NCBI GenBank assembly: GCA_009840715.1
Contig: VXNE01000105.1
Coordinates: 1 to 7,437, forward strand
Source of the DNA: Gammaproteobacteria bacterium
Lineage (GTDB): Bacteria; Pseudomonadota; Gammaproteobacteria; Pseudomonadales; Azotimanducaceae
Direction: 5' to 3'
DNA length: 7,437 nt
Positions 1 through 5,743 of this stretch are shown piece by piece. The notes beneath the pieces are model-generated. The model was not told where the DNA came from, did not search any database, and was given only the letters and a program-made list of their open reading frames with translations. Each line of letters begins with the position of its first letter. Position 1 is the first letter of the stretch. The translations under genes and the position numbers were made by a program.

Positions 1-68
1 TTACACGCCCCCCCCCCCGATCTACACTCTTAATTTCGTCGGCAGCGTAATTTGTTTATACGAGACTG
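1..68 (+). other. Illumina Nextera P5/i5/Read-1 adapter remnant (non-genomic)
   Basis: This stretch is sequencing-library sequence, not genome. Positions 19-27 are identical to the end of the P5 oligo (GATCTACAC). Positions 1-18 match the preceding P5 bases gaplessly at 10 of 18 positions, with an 11-C run (8-18) where the call quality evidently collapsed. Positions 28-35 are exactly eight bases, the size of an i5 index. Positions 36-49 match the Nextera Read-1 tail TCGTCGGCAGCGTC at 13 of 14. Positions 50-68 match the 19-bp Tn5 mosaic end at 14 of 19. All blocks are in the right order and spacing with no indel. Adapter sequences are recalled from memory. The base composition (T-rich, poly-C) is also unlike everything downstream. 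Genomic sequence begins at about 69. Confidence 0.92.
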
Positions 69-1192
69 GGGTGGGGGCTCTCTTCCAGGGCAACGGCGTG
101 ACCGCGCTGGCCGGCAGCGGCCGACTGCTCGGCAACCGGCGCATCGAGTACACGCCGCACGACGGCGAACCGACGGTGCTCGAGGCGGAACACGTCATCC
201 TGGCGCCCGGTTCCGTGCCCATCGACATCGACCCGGCGCCCCTGGTTCCCGGAACCGTGGTGGACTCCACGGGCGCCCTCGAGTTCGATGCCGTGCCGGG
301 ACGCCTCGGCGTCATCGGCGCCGGGGCCATCGGCCTCGAACTGGGCAGCGTCTGGTCGCGCCTCGGTTCGGAGACGGTCATCCTGGAGGCCCTCGACGAG
401 TTCCTGCCACTGGCGGACCAGCGCATCGCCAGGGATGCCCTGCGGGCGTTCACGCGGCAGGGGCTCGACATCCGTCTCGGCTGCCGGGTCATGGGCGCGG
501 AGCCTTCCGGGGACGGCGTGACGGTTACCTACCAGGATGCCAGCGACGAGCACACGGTCGAGTTCGACCGGCTCATCGTGGCGGTCGGACGCCGCCCCTA
601 CACCGAGGGGCTGCTGGCGCCGGATAGCGGGGTGAACCTCGACGAGCGTGGCTTCCTGTACGTCAACGACCTGTGCGCGACGGACGCGCCCGAGGTCTAC
701 GCGGTGGGCGATGTCGTGCGCGGTCCGATGCTCGCCCACAAGGGCTCGGAGGAAGGCGTCATGGTCGCCGAGCGCATCGCCGGGCACAAACCGCTGGTGA
801 ACTACGACTGCGTTCCGAACGTCATCTACACCCACCCCGAGATCGCCTGGGTGGGCCAGACCGAACAGTCCCTGAAGGCCGACGGCGAGAACTACCGCAC
901 CGGTACGTTCTCCTTCGGGGCGAACGGCCGCGCCCTGGCGGCGAACGACGCGGAGGGCATCGTCAAGATCGTCGCGGACGCGGAGACCGACCGCGTGCTC
1001 GGCGTCCACGTATTCGGGCCGCAGGCCTCCGAACTCATCGCCCAGGCGGTGATCGCGATGGAGTTCGACGCGAGCGCCGAGGACCTCGGGCTCACGATGT
1101 TCGCGCACCCGACGCTGGCGGAAGCCGTGCACGAGGCGGCGCTCGGCGTCGGGGGCCGGGCGATCCACATGGTGAACCGGAAGCGCGCCTGA
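69..1192 (+). CDS. lpd: Dihydrolipoyl dehydrogenase (E3), 5'-truncated
   Basis: E3 flavoenzyme that reoxidises dihydrolipoyl groups of 2-oxoacid dehydrogenase complexes with NAD+; beside sucCD it most likely serves the 2-oxoglutarate dehydrogenase complex in the cytoplasm. About 373 codons remain of the usual roughly 475-480. The missing N-terminal ~105 residues would hold the first FAD-binding GxGxxG and the redox-active CxxxxC pair. Numbering from codon 71-73, visible parts are the NAD-binding GAGAIG at 83-88, the FAD-contacting VYAVGD at 209-214, and the C-terminal dimerisation domain with the catalytic His-Glu pair in HPTLAE (H346, E351). The closest remembered relatives are Pseudomonas LpdG proteins. 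Codons at 68-73 (G, V) already fit the family alignment, so the GTG at 71 is not a start: the gene is cut by the contig end and adapter. It ends in TGA, 46 nt before sucC. sucA and sucB are the expected upstream neighbours but cannot be seen. Confidence 0.95.
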
Positions 1193-1195
1193 TCC

Positions 1196-1216
1196 CGGCG
1201 GCAGGACAACCCGCCG
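1196..1216 (+). other. Small stem-loop between lpd and sucC
   Basis: CGGCGG (1196-1201) pairs perfectly with CCGCCG (1211-1216) around a 9-nt loop. No T-run follows, so it is not a convincing intrinsic terminator. It could be an mRNA-processing or stability element separating lpd from sucC, or chance in GC-rich sequence. Low confidence in any function. Confidence 0.25.
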
Positions 1217-1226
1217 CGTCCCGCAT

Positions 1227-1233
1227 TGAGGAG
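1227..1233 (+). promoter_or_regulatory. Ribosome binding site of sucC
   Basis: TGAGGAG lies five bases before the ATG at 1239. It is one of the better Shine-Dalgarno matches in the window and fixes the sucC start, which also agrees with the family's MNLHEYQAK N-terminus. Confidence 0.75.
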
Positions 1234-1238
1234 AACGC

Positions 1239-2408
1239 ATGAATCTGCACGAATACCAGGCGAAGGAACTCTTCGCGCGGTACGGACTGCCGGTGTCGGA
1301 GGGCCACGCTGCGGACACGCCCGAGGCGGCGGTGGCCGCGGCCCGCGAGATCGGCGGCGACCGCTGGGTCTGCAAGGTGCAGGTCCACGCGGGCGGACGG
1401 GGGAAGGCCGGCGGTGTCCGCCTCGTCGACTCGGAGGGCGAAGTGCGGGCGTTCGCCGAGGAGTTTCTGGGGCGCAACCTGGTGACGGCCCAGACCGATG
1501 CGGAAGGACAGCCGGTCGGCAAGGTCTATGTCGAGCGCTGCACGGAGATCGCGACCGAGCTCTACCTCGGTGTGGTCGTCGACCGCGCATCCAGAAGGGT
1601 GGTCGTCATGGCGTCCGCGGAAGGGGGCGTCGAGATCGAACAGGTCGCCCGGGACACTCCGGAGAAGATCCTGCGCGCCGCCATCGACCCGTACGTGGGC
1701 GCGCAGCCGCACCAGGGGCGCGAGATGGCCTTCCGGCTGGGCCTGTCGGGCGCCCAGGTGCGGGAGTTCACGGACGTGTTCGTCAAGCTCGTGAAGCTCT
1801 TCCATGAACTGGACTGCTCCTTGGTCGAGATCAACCCTCTCGTCGTGACCGGGGAAGGCCACATCCACTGCCTCGATGCGAAGATGAACATCGACAACAA
1901 CGCGCTGTACCGCCAGCGGGACCTGGCCGGGATGCGCGACGCGACCCAGGAGGACCCGCGCGAGGCCCGGGCGGACGAGTTCGGCCTCAACTACGTGGCC
2001 CTCGACGGCAACATCGGCTGCATGGTCAACGGCGCGGGCCTCGCCATGGGTACGATGGACCTCGCGCAGCTCTACGGCGGCACGCCGGCGAACTTCCTGG
2101 ACGTCGGCGGCGGCGCCACGAAGGAGGCCGTCGGCGAGGCGTTCCGGATCATCCTGTCGGACGAGAACGTGAAGGCGGTGCTCATCAACATATTCGGCGG
2201 CATCGTGTCCTGCGCCACGATCGCCGACGGCATCATCGGCGCGGTCACGGAAGTGGGCGTCAACGTCCCGGTGGTGGTGCGTTTCGAGGGCAACAACGCG
2301 GCCGTCGGTGCGGAGAAGCTCGCCGCCAGCGGCCTCGATCTCGTGACCGCGGACTCCCTCGCCGACGCGGCGCAGAAGGCCATCCGGGCGGCGGGAGGTG
2401 CCCCATGA
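1239..2408 (+). CDS. sucC: Succinyl-CoA synthetase (ADP/GDP-forming), beta subunit
   Basis: Beta subunit of the TCA-cycle enzyme that converts succinyl-CoA, phosphate and NDP to succinate, CoA and NTP; cytoplasmic, working with SucD. It is 389 residues, against 388 in E. coli, with the same N-terminus MNLHEYQAK. The ATP-grasp domain spans roughly 1-240: K46, the glycine-rich HAGGRGKAGG (50-59), and the Mg-nucleotide ligands E197, N199 (VEINPL) and D213, all at E. coli numbering. The C-terminal CoA-ligase domain carries NYVALDGNIGCMVNGAGLAM (251-270). A local oddity is GGIVSCATIADG at 320-331, where E. coli has GGIVRCDLIADG, from memory. Residue 20 is Ser, at a site thought to influence nucleotide choice, so ATP versus GTP preference is left open. 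Its TGA overlaps the sucD ATG, indicating translational coupling. Confidence 0.98.
   Translation: MNLHEYQAKELFARYGLPVSEGHAADTPEAAVAAAREIGGDRWVCKVQVHAGGRGKAGGVRLVDSEGEVRAFAEEFLGRNLVTAQTDAEGQPVGKVYVERCTEIATELYLGVVVDRASRRVVVMASAEGGVEIEQVARDTPEKILRAAIDPYVGAQPHQGREMAFRLGLSGAQVREFTDVFVKLVKLFHELDCSLVEINPLVVTGEGHIHCLDAKMNIDNNALYRQRDLAGMRDATQEDPREARADEFGLNYVALDGNIGCMVNGAGLAMGTMDLAQLYGGTPANFLDVGGGATKEAVGEAFRIILSDENVKAVLINIFGGIVSCATIADGIIGAVTEVGVNVPVVVRFEGNNAAVGAEKLAASGLDLVTADSLADAAQKAIRAAGGAP
2393..2400 (+). promoter_or_regulatory. Ribosome binding site of sucD inside sucC
   Basis: GGGAGGTG sits in the last codons of sucC, with GGAGG (2394-2398) six bases before the sucD ATG at 2405. Together with the ATGA overlap (2405-2408) it supports coupled, near-stoichiometric translation of the two subunits. 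Confidence 0.75.
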
Positions 2409-3277
2409 GCGTGCTGGTCGATCGGGAGACCCGGGTCCTCGTGCAGGGCTTTACCGGTTCCCAGGGCACCCTCCATTCCGAGCAGGCCATCGCCTACGGA
2501 ACGCGCGTGGTCGGGGGCGTCACGCCGGGCAAGGGCGGCGCCATCCATCTCGGCCTGCCGGTGTTCGATACCGTCCGGCAGGCCGTCGAAGAGACCGGCG
2601 CCACGGCGTCGGTGATCTACGTGCCGGCGCCGTTCTGCAAGGACTCCATCCTCGAAGCCCTCGATGCGGGGATCGAGCTGATTGTCTGCATCACGGAAGG
2701 CATACCGACCCTCGACATGCTCGCGGTCAAGGCCCGGCTCGACCTGACGGATGCACGGCTCATCGGCCCCAACTGTCCCGGCGTCATCACCCCCGGCGCC
2801 TGCAAGATCGGCATCATGCCCGCCGACATCCATCTCCCGGGGCGCGTTGGCGTCGTGTCCCGCTCGGGCACGCTGACGTACGAGGCCGTACAGCAGACCA
2901 CGGACCAGGGCTTCGGGCAGTCGACCTGCGTCGGCATCGGCGGGGACCCCATTCCGGGGAGCCAGTTCGTCGACATCCTGGAACTGTTCGAAGGGGACGC
3001 GGACACCGAGGCCATCGTCATGGTAGGCGAGATCGGCGGCACGGCCGAGGAAGAGGCAGCGGCGTACATCGCCGAACACGTGTCGAAGCCCGTCGTGGCC
3101 TACATCGCCGGGGTGACGGCGCCGCCCGGCAAGCGGATGGGGCACGCCGGCGCCATCATCGCCGGGGGGCGCGGCACCGCGGAAGAGAAGTTCGCGGCGC
3201 TCGAGGCCGCCGGCGTCCGCACCGTGCGCAGTCTTGCGGAGATCGGGGAGGCGTTGGCGGAGGTGACCGGCTGGTAG
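2405..3277 (+). CDS. sucD: Succinyl-CoA synthetase, alpha subunit
   Basis: Alpha subunit of succinyl-CoA synthetase. It binds CoA and carries the histidine that is transiently phosphorylated while phosphate moves between succinyl phosphate and the nucleotide on SucC. It is 290 residues, against 289 in E. coli. The N-terminal CoA-binding Rossmann fold contains GFTGSQGT (15-22) and GGVTPGKGG (37-45). The second domain contains GPNCPG (121-126, with the conserved Cys124), SRSGTLTYEA (152-161) and GIGGDPIPG (177-185). The phosphohistidine is H247 in GKRMGHAGAIIAGG (242-255), at the position expected from E. coli. The start overlaps the sucC stop by 4 nt and has a strong internal Shine-Dalgarno. 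It ends in TAG with no terminator after it, so transcription probably runs into the next small gene. Nothing unusual was seen in the catalytic residues. Confidence 0.98.
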   Translation: MSVLVDRETRVLVQGFTGSQGTLHSEQAIAYGTRVVGGVTPGKGGAIHLGLPVFDTVRQAVEETGATASVIYVPAPFCKDSILEALDAGIELIVCITEGIPTLDMLAVKARLDLTDARLIGPNCPGVITPGACKIGIMPADIHLPGRVGVVSRSGTLTYEAVQQTTDQGFGQSTCVGIGGDPIPGSQFVDILELFEGDADTEAIVMVGEIGGTAEEEAAAYIAEHVSKPVVAYIAGVTAPPGKRMGHAGAIIAGGRGTAEEKFAALEAAGVRTVRSLAEIGEALAEVTGW

Positions 3278-3285
3278 GGCGTTCT

Positions 3286-3738
3286 GTGGACCATCGAGAG
3301 TTTCGGTCGGCTTTCCAGCCCCTTCCGCAGATCGGCCCGGAGGCGCCTCGGTGGGGCGAGCGTTTTGCCCGGGAGATGCCGGCGCTGGAGCCACCCTACT
3401 ACGGTGTCAATCTGGTGGATGTGCGCCGGGAACACTACGACGCGATCTCCCGGAACATCGAACTGCAGGTGCGGGGCGCTGCCGAGCTTTTCGGAGGCCG
3501 ACTGCATTTGTACTCCGCGACGGACTACGGAGAGATCCGGCGCGTGATCTTCATCATCCACTTCCAGACCTTCCCCGACTCATTGCCAGGACTGGTCCCC
3601 GACCAGGCCGATGACGTGACCCGGTTTCCCGACATCTGGTCGGGGTCGGACCTCTGGTCGGAGTTCGCACGCCTGGCCGAGGGCTACGCGTGGTGGGTCA
3701 CCCCGGCGCTGCCAGCGACCGAGACCCCGCAGCCTTGA
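3286..3738 (+). CDS. Hypothetical protein, co-directional with sucCD
   Basis: I do not recognise this family. The frame opens with GTG 8 nt after the sucD stop; AGGG (3276-3279, overlapping that stop) lies 6 nt upstream as a modest Shine-Dalgarno. ATG at 3376 is a later alternative but would lose 30 residues. The product is 150 residues with no signal peptide, no membrane segment and no cysteine, so probably a soluble cytoplasmic protein. Notable stretches are PPYYGVNLVDVRREHYDAI (36-54), an aromatic/aliphatic core IRRVIFIIHFQTFPD (84-98), and a Trp-rich C-terminal part (W118, W124, W136, W137). Amino-acid composition is balanced rather than the Arg/Gly/Pro-rich pattern of shadow frames in this GC-rich DNA, and no overlapping gene explains it, which supports a real gene. 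Close spacing suggests it belongs to the sucCD transcript. Its stop codon lies inside the candidate htpG promoter. Confidence 0.75.
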   Translation: MDHREFRSAFQPLPQIGPEAPRWGERFAREMPALEPPYYGVNLVDVRREHYDAISRNIELQVRGAAELFGGRLHLYSATDYGEIRRVIFIIHFQTFPDSLPGLVPDQADDVTRFPDIWSGSDLWSEFARLAEGYAWWVTPALPATETPQP

Positions 3739-3762
3739 AACGGGACGCGGCCGGCACAATCT
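3734..3762 (+). promoter_or_regulatory. Candidate sigma-32 heat-shock promoter for htpG
   Basis: CTTGAAA (3734-3740) is an exact match to the core sigma-32 -35 element. After a 14-nt spacer, CACAATCT (3755-3762) matches the -10 consensus CCCCATNT at five of seven defined positions. Spacing is in the known range for sigma-32 but short for sigma-70. Predicted transcription start is about 3768-3770, which would give a ~31-nt leader to the ATG at 3801. htpG is a classical sigma-32 regulon member in E. coli. The -35 overlaps the stop codon of the upstream gene (TGA 3736-3738). Inference from motif and context only. Confidence 0.5.
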
Positions 3763-3800
3763 AGCGGACGTTGACGGACGCGGGACCGACCCACACCGAC

Positions 3801-4460
3801 ATGGCCGCCGAAACCCTTGGCTTCCAGACCGAAGCCAGGCAACTGCTGCACCTCATGGTGCACTCCCTGTACTCGAACCGCGAGATCTTCCTGCGCGAGC
3901 TCATCTCGAACGCGTCGGACGCGATCGACCGGCTGCGCTTCGCCGCGCTCTCGGACGACGGCCTGCTCGGCGACGACCCCGAACTGCGCATCCGCATCGC
4001 CTTCGATGCCGACGAGAAGACCCTCTGCGTGGCGGACAACGGCATCGGCATGACCCGCGAGGAGGTCGTCGAGAACCTCGGCACGATCGCGCGGTCGGGG
4101 ACGGCGGAGTTCTTCGGTTCGCTCACCGGGGACCAGCAGAAGGACGCGCAGCTCATCGGGCAGTTCGGCGTCGGCTTCTACAGCGCGTTCATGGTCGCTG
4201 ACGAGGTGACGGTGCTGACCCGCAAGGCGGGCACGGAGACGGGCACGCGCTGGAGTTCCCGCGGCGAGGACGAGTTCACGGTGGAGGAGGCGGAGGCCGA
4301 GCGCGGCACGCGTGTCGTGCTGCAACTGAAGAGCGATGCCCACGACTTCGCCGAGGCGTTCCGGCTGCGCAGCGTCGTGCGCAAATACTCGGACCACATC
4401 GCCGTGCCGGTGGTCATGGCGGGCGAGGCCGCGGACGGCGACGACGACGCGGCGCCGTAA
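3801..4460 (+). CDS. htpG: HtpG N-terminal ATPase domain fragment (219 residues, up to the TAA)
   Basis: If the TAA is real and obeyed, this is the only part made from the normal start. It contains the whole GHKL-type ATP-binding domain: catalytic Glu33 and Asn37 in LRELISNASDA (31-41), the nucleotide-binding Asp79 in ADNGIGM (78-84), GTIARSGT (94-101), and the glycine-rich lid region GQFGVGFYSAFMV (120-132). It ends after KYSDHIAVPVV and a short acidic linker (DGDDDAAP). Such a domain might fold and bind ATP, but it lacks the middle domain arginine needed for efficient hydrolysis and the dimerisation domain, so it should not act as a full chaperone. If TTG 3771 were used, it would have 10 more residues. 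Confidence 0.8.
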   Translation: MAAETLGFQTEARQLLHLMVHSLYSNREIFLRELISNASDAIDRLRFAALSDDGLLGDDPELRIRIAFDADEKTLCVADNGIGMTREEVVENLGTIARSGTAEFFGSLTGDQQKDAQLIGQFGVGFYSAFMVADEVTVLTRKAGTETGTRWSSRGEDEFTVEEAEAERGTRVVLQLKSDAHDFAEAFRLRSVVRKYSDHIAVPVVMAGEAADGDDDAAP

Positions 4461-5651
4461 GACGAGACCGTCAACGCCGCGACCGCCCTGTGGACCCGGT
4501 CCCGCAGCGACGTCGGCGACGACGAGTACAAGGAGTTCTACAAGCACGTCTCCCACGACTTCGAGGACCCGCTCGCCTGGAGCCACAACCGGGTCGAGGG
4601 CAAGCTCGAGTACACGAGCCTCCTGTTCGTGCCGCGCCGCGCGCCGTTCGACCTGTGGAACCGGGAGTCTCCGCGGGGCCTCAAGCTCTACGTGCAGCGC
4701 GTGTTCATCATGGACGAGGCCGAGCAGTTCCTGCCGCTCTACCTGCGCTTCGTGCGGGGCATCGTCGACAGCAACGACCTGCCGCTGAACGTGTCCCGCG
4801 AGATCCTGCAGGAAGACGCCTCGGTCAGGACGATCCGCAGCGCGCTCTCGAAACGCGTCCTCGACATGCTGTCGAAGCTCGAGGGCGACGACTACGCGAC
4901 GTTCTGGGATGAGTTCGGCCAGGTCCTGAAGGAGGGCGTCGCCGAGGACTTCACGAACCGCGAAGCGGTGATGAAGCTGCTCCGGTTCACCACCACCGCC
5001 GACGAGGAGAGCGCCCAGCGGGTATCGCTCGAGGACTACGTCGGCCGCATGCGGGACGACCAGAAGAGCATCTACTACCTCGTCGCGGACAGTCTGCCGG
5101 CGGCCCGCCAGAGCCCGCACCTCGAGGTGTTCCGGCAGCGGAACATCGAGGTCCTGCTGCTGTCGGACCGCATCGACGAGTGGTTCATGTCCTTCGTCCA
5201 GGAGTTCGACGGCAAGCCCCTCGCGGACGTCTCGCGCGGCGACCTCGACCTTCCGGGAGGCGTCCCCGAGGACGAGGAGGGCGCGGACGACGCGCTCTGC
5301 AAGCGCATCGCCGAGGTCCTCGAGGGCCGTGTCGAGAGCGTGCGGCGCTCCGTGCGGCTGACGGACTCGCCGGCGTGCCTCGTGCTCGGCGAAGGCGATG
5401 TGGGGGCGCAGATGCGGCGCATCATGGAAGCGACCGGCCAGGCGCTCCCGGAGAGCAAGCCGCACTTCGAGATCAACCCCGGGCATCCCCTGGTGGAGAA
5501 GCTCGACGGCGAGTCCGACGGGGACCGCTTCGCGGATCTCGTCAAGGTGCTGTTCGACCAGGCGAGCCTCGCCGAGGGCCAGGCGCTCAACGATCCGGGT
5601 GACTACGTGCGCCGGGTCAACCGGCTGCTGCTGGAACTCGCCGGTACCTGA
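4461..5651 (+). CDS. htpG: HtpG middle and C-terminal domains (downstream of the TAA)
   Basis: The frame continues directly after the TAA with DETVNAATALWTRSRSD and the well-conserved middle-domain segments EEYKEFYKH-like, WSHNRVEGKLEYTSLLFVP and GLKLYVQRVFIMD. The catalytic Arg is in LNVSREIL (residue 333 of the read-through protein, E. coli R336 by memory). SPHLEVFRQRNIEVLLLSDRIDEW-type sequence follows, then the dimerisation domain with RLTDSPACLV and the end LLLELAGT. There is no ATG, GTG or TTG in frame between 4461 and GTG 4629. An independent restart would therefore delete 56 conserved residues of the middle domain, and no convincing ribosome site precedes 4629. This argues that the piece is meant to be read together with the upstream domain rather than as a separate gene. 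It ends in TGA, 92 nt before gpsA. Confidence 0.8.
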   Translation, partial: DETVNAATALWTRSRSDVGDDEYKEFYKHVSHDFEDPLAWSHNRVEGKLEYTSLLFVPRRAPFDLWNRESPRGLKLYVQRVFIMDEAEQFLPLYLRFVRGIVDSNDLPLNVSREILQEDASVRTIRSALSKRVLDMLSKLEGDDYATFWDEFGQVLKEGVAEDFTNREAVMKLLRFTTTADEESAQRVSLEDYVGRMRDDQKSIYYLVADSLPAARQSPHLEVFRQRNIEVLLLSDRIDEWFMSFVQEFDGKPLADVSRGDLDLPGGVPEDEEGADDALCKRIAEVLEGRVESVRRSVRLTDSPACLVLGEGDVGAQMRRIMEATGQALPESKPHFEINPGHPLVEKLDGESDGDRFADLVKVLFDQASLAEGQALNDPGDYVRRVNRLLLELAGT

Positions 5652-5652
5652 C

Positions 5653-5676
5653 CGGGGACGGCCCCGCTACCGGGGC
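5653..5676 (+). terminator. Overlapping GC-rich hairpins after htpG (weak terminator candidate)
   Basis: CGGGG (5653-5657) can pair with CCCCG (5662-5666), and GCCCCG (5661-5666) can instead pair with CGGGGC (5671-5676) over a 4-nt CTAC loop. The two stems share the middle strand and exclude each other. The downstream sequence (GCCTTGCCTGGCTT) has only short T pairs, so this is at best a weak intrinsic terminator. Position directly behind the htpG stop fits that role. Confidence 0.35.
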
Positions 5677-5688
5677 GCCTTGCCTGGC

Positions 5689-5715
5689 TTGGACCGGGAG
5701 TTGGTTTGCTACCAT
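5689..5715 (+). promoter_or_regulatory. Candidate sigma-70 promoter for gpsA
   Basis: TTGGAC (5689-5694) resembles a -35 box. TACCAT (5710-5715) matches TATAAT at four of six positions and is preceded by TG-N (5707-5709), an extended -10 that would compensate for the short 15-nt spacer. The region is locally the least GC-rich part of the gap. A start near 5722 would leave a leader of about 20 nt to the GTG at 5744. Motif-based inference. Confidence 0.45.
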
Positions 5716-5730
5716 ACGCCGCCCACGCAC

Positions 5731-5739
5731 GGGGGAGGG
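5731..5739 (+). promoter_or_regulatory. Ribosome binding site of gpsA
   Basis: GGGGGAGGG, with GGAGG at 5734-5738, lies five bases before GTG 5744. It supports the GTG start, and the resulting MKVAIVGAGNFG N-terminus places the NAD(P)-binding loop at the expected distance from the start. Confidence 0.75.
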
Positions 5740-5743
5740 CCGC

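Larger units (their letters stand above)
3801..5651 (+). pseudogene. htpG: Chaperone HtpG (Hsp90), whole locus interrupted by an in-frame TAA
   Basis: One reading frame from 3801 to the TGA at 5649-5651 encodes a complete 616-residue HtpG, close to the usual 620-640, apart from a single TAA at 4458-4460 (codon 220). HtpG is a cytosolic dimeric ATP-dependent chaperone active in stress and proteostasis. Both sides of the stop align well with the family, without any frame change. The stop falls in the variable charged linker between the ATPase and middle domains, where remembered Pseudomonas proteins read EPEWETVN and this one reads AP-stop-DETVN. A GAA-to-TAA change would explain it. The start at ATG 3801 (MAAETLGFQTE) fits the family and the promoter position; TTG 3771 is in frame but would be nearly leaderless, and no strong Shine-Dalgarno favours either. 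It could be an assembly error, a recent nonsense mutation or, much less likely, readthrough. Confidence 0.85.

Noticed and set aside
8..18. Poly-C run as a G-quadruplex or phase-variation tract
   Set aside because: It lies inside the adapter where the P5 oligo sequence is expected, so it is a base-calling artefact.
56..1522. 488-codon open frame on the minus strand opposite lpd and sucC
   Set aside because: It is antisense to two clearly conserved genes and even runs into adapter sequence at its end; shadow frame.
2398..3285. Possible long N-terminal extension of the 150-residue gene through sucD
   Set aside because: That part overlaps sucD in another frame and is Arg/Gly/His-rich shadow sequence; GTG 3286 gives the natural protein.
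3764..3790. GCGGACG/ACGGACG repeats before htpG as an HrcA-type (CIRCE) operator
   Set aside because: They are short direct repeats without the CIRCE TTAGCACTC inverted-repeat pattern; ordinary GC-rich repetition.
4458..4460. Programmed recoding (selenocysteine or pyrrolysine) at the htpG stop
   Set aside because: The codon is TAA, not TGA or TAG, no matching structure is evident, and the site is a variable linker with no reason for a special residue.
3684..5486. 600-codon open frame on the minus strand opposite htpG
   Set aside because: It is the antisense of conserved HtpG, rich in Arg/Val/Leu/Asp repeats typical of antisense frames in GC-rich codon usage, with no recognisable motif or start context.
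4629..5651. Separate gene starting at GTG 4629
   Set aside because: The start falls inside a conserved middle-domain segment with no good ribosome site; the true homology extends upstream to the TAA.
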